Made by a program: the position numbers and the translations under genes | Notes under the pieces: model-generated | Database searches by the model: none | What the model saw: the letters and a program-made list of their open reading frames with translations, nothing else | What the model was told of the DNA's origin: nothing | In this document: one piece after another, positions 50,872 through 52,991 of the stretch | Layout of the letters: every line of letters begins with the position of its first letter | How positions within the stretch are numbered: position 1 is the stretch's first letter | Assembly (NCBI GenBank): GCA_024681855.1 | Contig: JAILAB010000069.1 | Span: forward strand, 1 to 52,991 | DNA from: Elusimicrobiales bacterium | GTDB lineage: Bacteria > Elusimicrobiota > Elusimicrobia > Elusimicrobiales > UBA9959 | DNA length: 52,991 nucleotides | Direction of reading: 5' to 3'

Positions 50872-51349
50872 AAAAGCCAGACAGCTTTCAGCAGAGCTGA
50901 AAAAACTGCTGCACGATAACAAGAAAAGCATTTCTGCTGCCGAATCATGCACAGGAGGGCTGGTAGCTAAACTTTTTACAGACATTCCCGGCTCCTCAGA
51001 ATATTTCATGGGCGGAGTAGTGAGCTATACAAATCAGGTAAAAATGGATTTTCTCGGAGTAAAAAAGGAAACTCTGGCACAATATACAGAAGTTTCCCGG
51101 CAAACAGCGGCTGAAATGGCAGAAGGCATAAGAGCAGGAATGAAAACATCTTTCGGCGTTTCAACAACTGGCATAGCTGGTCCCGGCGGAGCTATGCCAG
51201 GCAAGCCTGTAGGAACAGTTTACTTCGGGATATCAGAAGAAGGAAAACAAACAAAAACATTTCACATGCTTTTTCAAGGAGACAGAGACACAGTGCGGGC
51301 TCAGGCAGCGCTATTTGTTTTAGAAAAAGTCAAAGAAGCTCTTAGCTGA
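50843..51349 (+). CDS. pncC: Nicotinamide-nucleotide amidase (CinA C-terminal domain, PncC)
   Basis: The 168-residue protein is the stand-alone CinA-C/PncC domain, which deamidates NMN to NaMN in pyridine nucleotide salvage. Visible signatures are ISAAESCTGGLVAKLFTDIPGSS (residues 32-54), YFMGGVVSYTNQVKMDFLGV and STTGIAGPGGAMPGKPVGTVYFGI. I chose the ATG at 50843, behind AGGAAAA, over the ATG at 50819. It overlaps the MrpC-like gene by 29 bases and ends the long plus-strand run. The COG1058 domain of full-length CinA is absent. Confidence 0.95.
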   Translation: MTEEACRINEKARQLSAELKKLLHDNKKSISAAESCTGGLVAKLFTDIPGSSEYFMGGVVSYTNQVKMDFLGVKKETLAQYTEVSRQTAAEMAEGIRAGMKTSFGVSTTGIAGPGGAMPGKPVGTVYFGISEEGKQTKTFHMLFQGDRDTVRAQAALFVLEKVKEALS

Positions 51350-51393
51350 TATTTATTTCGCTCTTTAAGAATATTATTGCTTTTACAGTTTTT

Positions 51394-51516
51394 CCGTCAT
51401 GCTGAATTTATCTCAGCATCTCTGCGGCTTAAAGAGGTTCTGAAACAAGTTCAGGACGACACGGTAATATTTCGTCCTTTATAATTACATTGTATCAATA
51501 CTTTTTTAACAGAGCC
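51394..51516 (-). repeat. Dispersed repeat, copy B, with hairpin-like core
   Basis: Read on the minus strand it begins GGCTCTGTTAAAAAAGTATT (51516 down), closely matching copy A at 5845. Further in are GTCATGCTGAA / TTCAG motifs (51396-51406 and 51449-51453), which form imperfect inverted arms around GCATCTCTGCGGCTTAAAG. The GTCATGCTGAA core is similar to a short palindromic repeat I have seen in several bacterial genomes. No open frame is inside. It may be a MITE or an IS-end remnant. Confidence 0.5.
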
Positions 51517-51580
51517 ATTTATTTTTTTTACTTTATATATTATAATATAATTAGTATTTTTCCGCTCTAGAGGAGTTTTT

Positions 51581-52210
51581 ATGGAACAAAAATCAGTATT
51601 AATTTTTCTAGTTGGATGCATCATAGGATTCGCATGCGCTTTTCCTGTGGGATATTCAGCAGGACATAAAACATCTGAAATGATATATCAGCAAAAAATA
51701 AAAGATGCTGAAAATAGAAATTCATCCAAAATGATAACAGCCGCCGTTGAGGCTCAAGCTCCCGGGAGCGCAAAAACAGTAATGGAAGACTATCAGCGGA
51801 AAAACACCTGGTTTCAGCTGCCGAACGCGTCGGGAGGAGAAATAAAATTGGACGACTACAAAGGTAAACCGGTAATGATAATGTTTTATACGGAAAATTG
51901 CCCTTATTGCCGTAAAGCCGCGCCTCTTCTTGAATCTCTGCATAAAAAATATTCAGGCAAGGGACTTGCCGTAATAGGATTGTGTTCAGAAAGCGACAAG
52001 GAAGCAGCCATAAGGTTTTCCCAAAGCCTGGGCACGACATTTCCAATGGCTTATGAAGCGCAAAGAACAGCCCGAAAATATGGCGTTCAGGGAGTTCCTT
52101 ATATTTTCCTTTTAGATAAAAACCATGAGGTAGCTGAAGTATGGCCTGGGTTCTCTTCTGAATATGCTAATGAAATGGAAAATGCAATAAATAAGGCTTT
52201 GGCCAGCTGA
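51581..52210 (+). CDS. TlpA/ResA-like membrane-anchored thioredoxin
   Basis: The 209-residue protein has an N-terminal signal anchor (residues 5-28), a short linker and a TlpA-type thioredoxin fold with the redox pair Cys107-Cys110 in FYTENCPYCRK. The cis-Pro loop VQGVPYIFLLD is also present. It likely reduces disulfides in the periplasm, for example in cytochrome or lipoprotein maturation. The ATG follows GAGG (tagaggag) and a 231-base gap holding the repeat. The next gene starts 80 bases later behind AAAGGAGG. Confidence 0.93.
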   Translation: MEQKSVLIFLVGCIIGFACAFPVGYSAGHKTSEMIYQQKIKDAENRNSSKMITAAVEAQAPGSAKTVMEDYQRKNTWFQLPNASGGEIKLDDYKGKPVMIMFYTENCPYCRKAAPLLESLHKKYSGKGLAVIGLCSESDKEAAIRFSQSLGTTFPMAYEAQRTARKYGVQGVPYIFLLDKNHEVAEVWPGFSSEYANEMENAINKALAS

Positions 52211-52290
52211 GCAGAATTCAATAAACAGAACAGGCAAATACAACACAAACTATTTTCCGCTAAGAAAGATATTTATCCAAAGGAGGAACA

Positions 52291-52991
52291 ATGTCAGTAA
52301 AAATAAATAAAGGCGTAATACAAATCTATAGGGTTTTCTATATAGCTGAAGAAGCAGACCTGCTCAAAGCGGAAAAACTTCTTGATAAAGCTACGGAAGG
52401 CCCGCGCCTAAGGCTTCCGGCGGACACCAGAAAGGCAATAATAATGAAAGATGCCCCGCTTTCAATAAAGCTGGGCCAGACGACTCTTTCCCTGCCTTCT
52501 GGAGAATATCCAATAAATCTGTTTGCAAGGCTTTGGAATTATGGCGTAATTTCAATAAGGATGGAAATGCCTATTCCAAAAGGAACAGACTGGGAAGGGC
52601 TTATACTTCTAGCCGCCCAGCTGGAAACAGTGCCAGAAATAGATAAGCTGGCTTGCTCGCATAGGGATGCTTTGATGAAAAAGCTTGCCCCAGCAATCAT
52701 GGAGCCGGCCAATTTTGCCACATCAGAAGATTACATCACATATATAATTGAAGATGCCGACGGCTTAAAAAAACCAAAAGAATTTATCCGTAATGAAGAC
52801 GTTGCAGGCTTAATTCTTGCTGAAAGCCGGGAAGAATTAAGCGAAGATTCAAAAGAGGTTATTTTTGAGGCTGTAACGCAATATGCAACTACAGATTTGG
52901 CTCTGATAGACTGGAATTCCGCTTTATTAGTTGAGCCGGAAGGGGAAAGAGACGTAGCCGATGTAATAGAATTCTCTCTAACGCAGCTGCT
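52291..52991 (+). CDS. Conserved hypothetical protein, 5' part
   Basis: The gene runs off the right edge; 233 full codons are visible. A strong ribosome-binding site, AAAGGAGG, precedes the ATG. The protein is soluble, with a beta-rich start (KGVIQIYRVFYIAEEADLL), LPSGEYPINLFARLWNYGVIS (about 70-90), and a helical end with VADVIEFSLTQL at the edge. It resembles large families of conserved hypothetical proteins with an N-terminal sensor-like domain and a C-terminal helical domain. A DUF155/RMD1-like relation is possible but weak. I cannot name a function. Confidence 0.8.
   Translation, partial: MSVKINKGVIQIYRVFYIAEEADLLKAEKLLDKATEGPRLRLPADTRKAIIMKDAPLSIKLGQTTLSLPSGEYPINLFARLWNYGVISIRMEMPIPKGTDWEGLILLAAQLETVPEIDKLACSHRDALMKKLAPAIMEPANFATSEDYITYIIEDADGLKKPKEFIRNEDVAGLILAESREELSEDSKEVIFEAVTQYATTDLALIDWNSALLVEPEGERDVADVIEFSLTQL

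Noticed and set aside
51394-51516. Considered as a terminator for pncC
   Set aside because: The palindromic arms are imperfect and widely spaced, with no T run after them, and the sequence matches a repeat elsewhere in the window.

Overview
This 53-kb chromosomal window comes from a Gram-negative bacterium. A PagP-type lipid A palmitoyltransferase implies an outer membrane with lipid A. Several genes start with Sec signal peptides, and the DNA is moderately AT-rich by eye. Pyruvate phosphate dikinase, a GlcNAc-type PTS and a family-4 uracil-DNA glycosylase fit a fermentative, possibly host-associated anaerobe. I cannot fix the phylum from the sequence; Elusimicrobiota or a PVC-group lineage are guesses only. 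There are no phage genes, intact transposases, CRISPR arrays or rRNA. One tRNA gene (Ala, CGC) is present.

Layout. 1-2.3 kb (minus): the start of asnS, a small unknown gene and a secreted DUF4139 protein. 2.4-5.8 kb (plus): an unknown secreted protein and a sodium-coupled SNF transporter. 5.8-6.8 kb: a dispersed-repeat copy and pagP (minus). 7.1-9.6 kb (plus): a LemA-family pair joined by a TTGA overlap. 9.6-20.1 kb (minus): ppdK-gmk-rpoZ-like-UDG-priA-fecR-like-mltG, then tRNA-Ala with its own consensus promoter and terminator, then a GT-C glycosyltransferase. 20.5-22.8 kb (plus): an acidic membrane protein with C-terminal ankyrin repeats. 22.8-26.9 kb (minus): oligopeptidase B, an acidic membrane-anchored protein and an MBL-fold hydrolase. 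27.4-51.3 kb (plus): a long colinear run. It starts with a PfaA-like polyketide synthase (KS-AT-ACP-ACP-KR-DH), its phosphopantetheinyl transferase, an acyl-CoA carboxylase beta chain, and a 1413-residue protein carrying a whole PTS phosphorelay (EIIA-HPr-EI-EIIC-EIIB). A Sel1-like protein, an AAA-ATPase-like protein, two unknown membrane proteins, a divergent Mrp/Mbh-like membrane module and pncC follow. 51.6-53 kb: a TlpA-like thioredoxin and the start of an unknown conserved gene.

How the parts may work together. The PKS, its activating enzyme and a carboxylase that could make extender units are tightly packed, often with overlapping stop and start codons, and the PTS megaprotein is coupled into the same run. 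This would tie sugar uptake to the expression of a lipid or polyketide pathway, which is inference. The Mrp-like module has lost most of the charged residues that define proton or sodium paths in its family. Its energy-coupling role is therefore doubtful.

Most interesting points: the all-in-one PTS polypeptide; threonine in place of the usual serine in both PKS carrier domains; a PriA whose helicase motifs I, II and VI are degenerate; the charge-depleted Mrp module; a PagP with intact catalytic residues on an unusual N-terminal extension; and an ankyrin protein whose glutamine codons switch from all CAG to nearly all CAA partway through.
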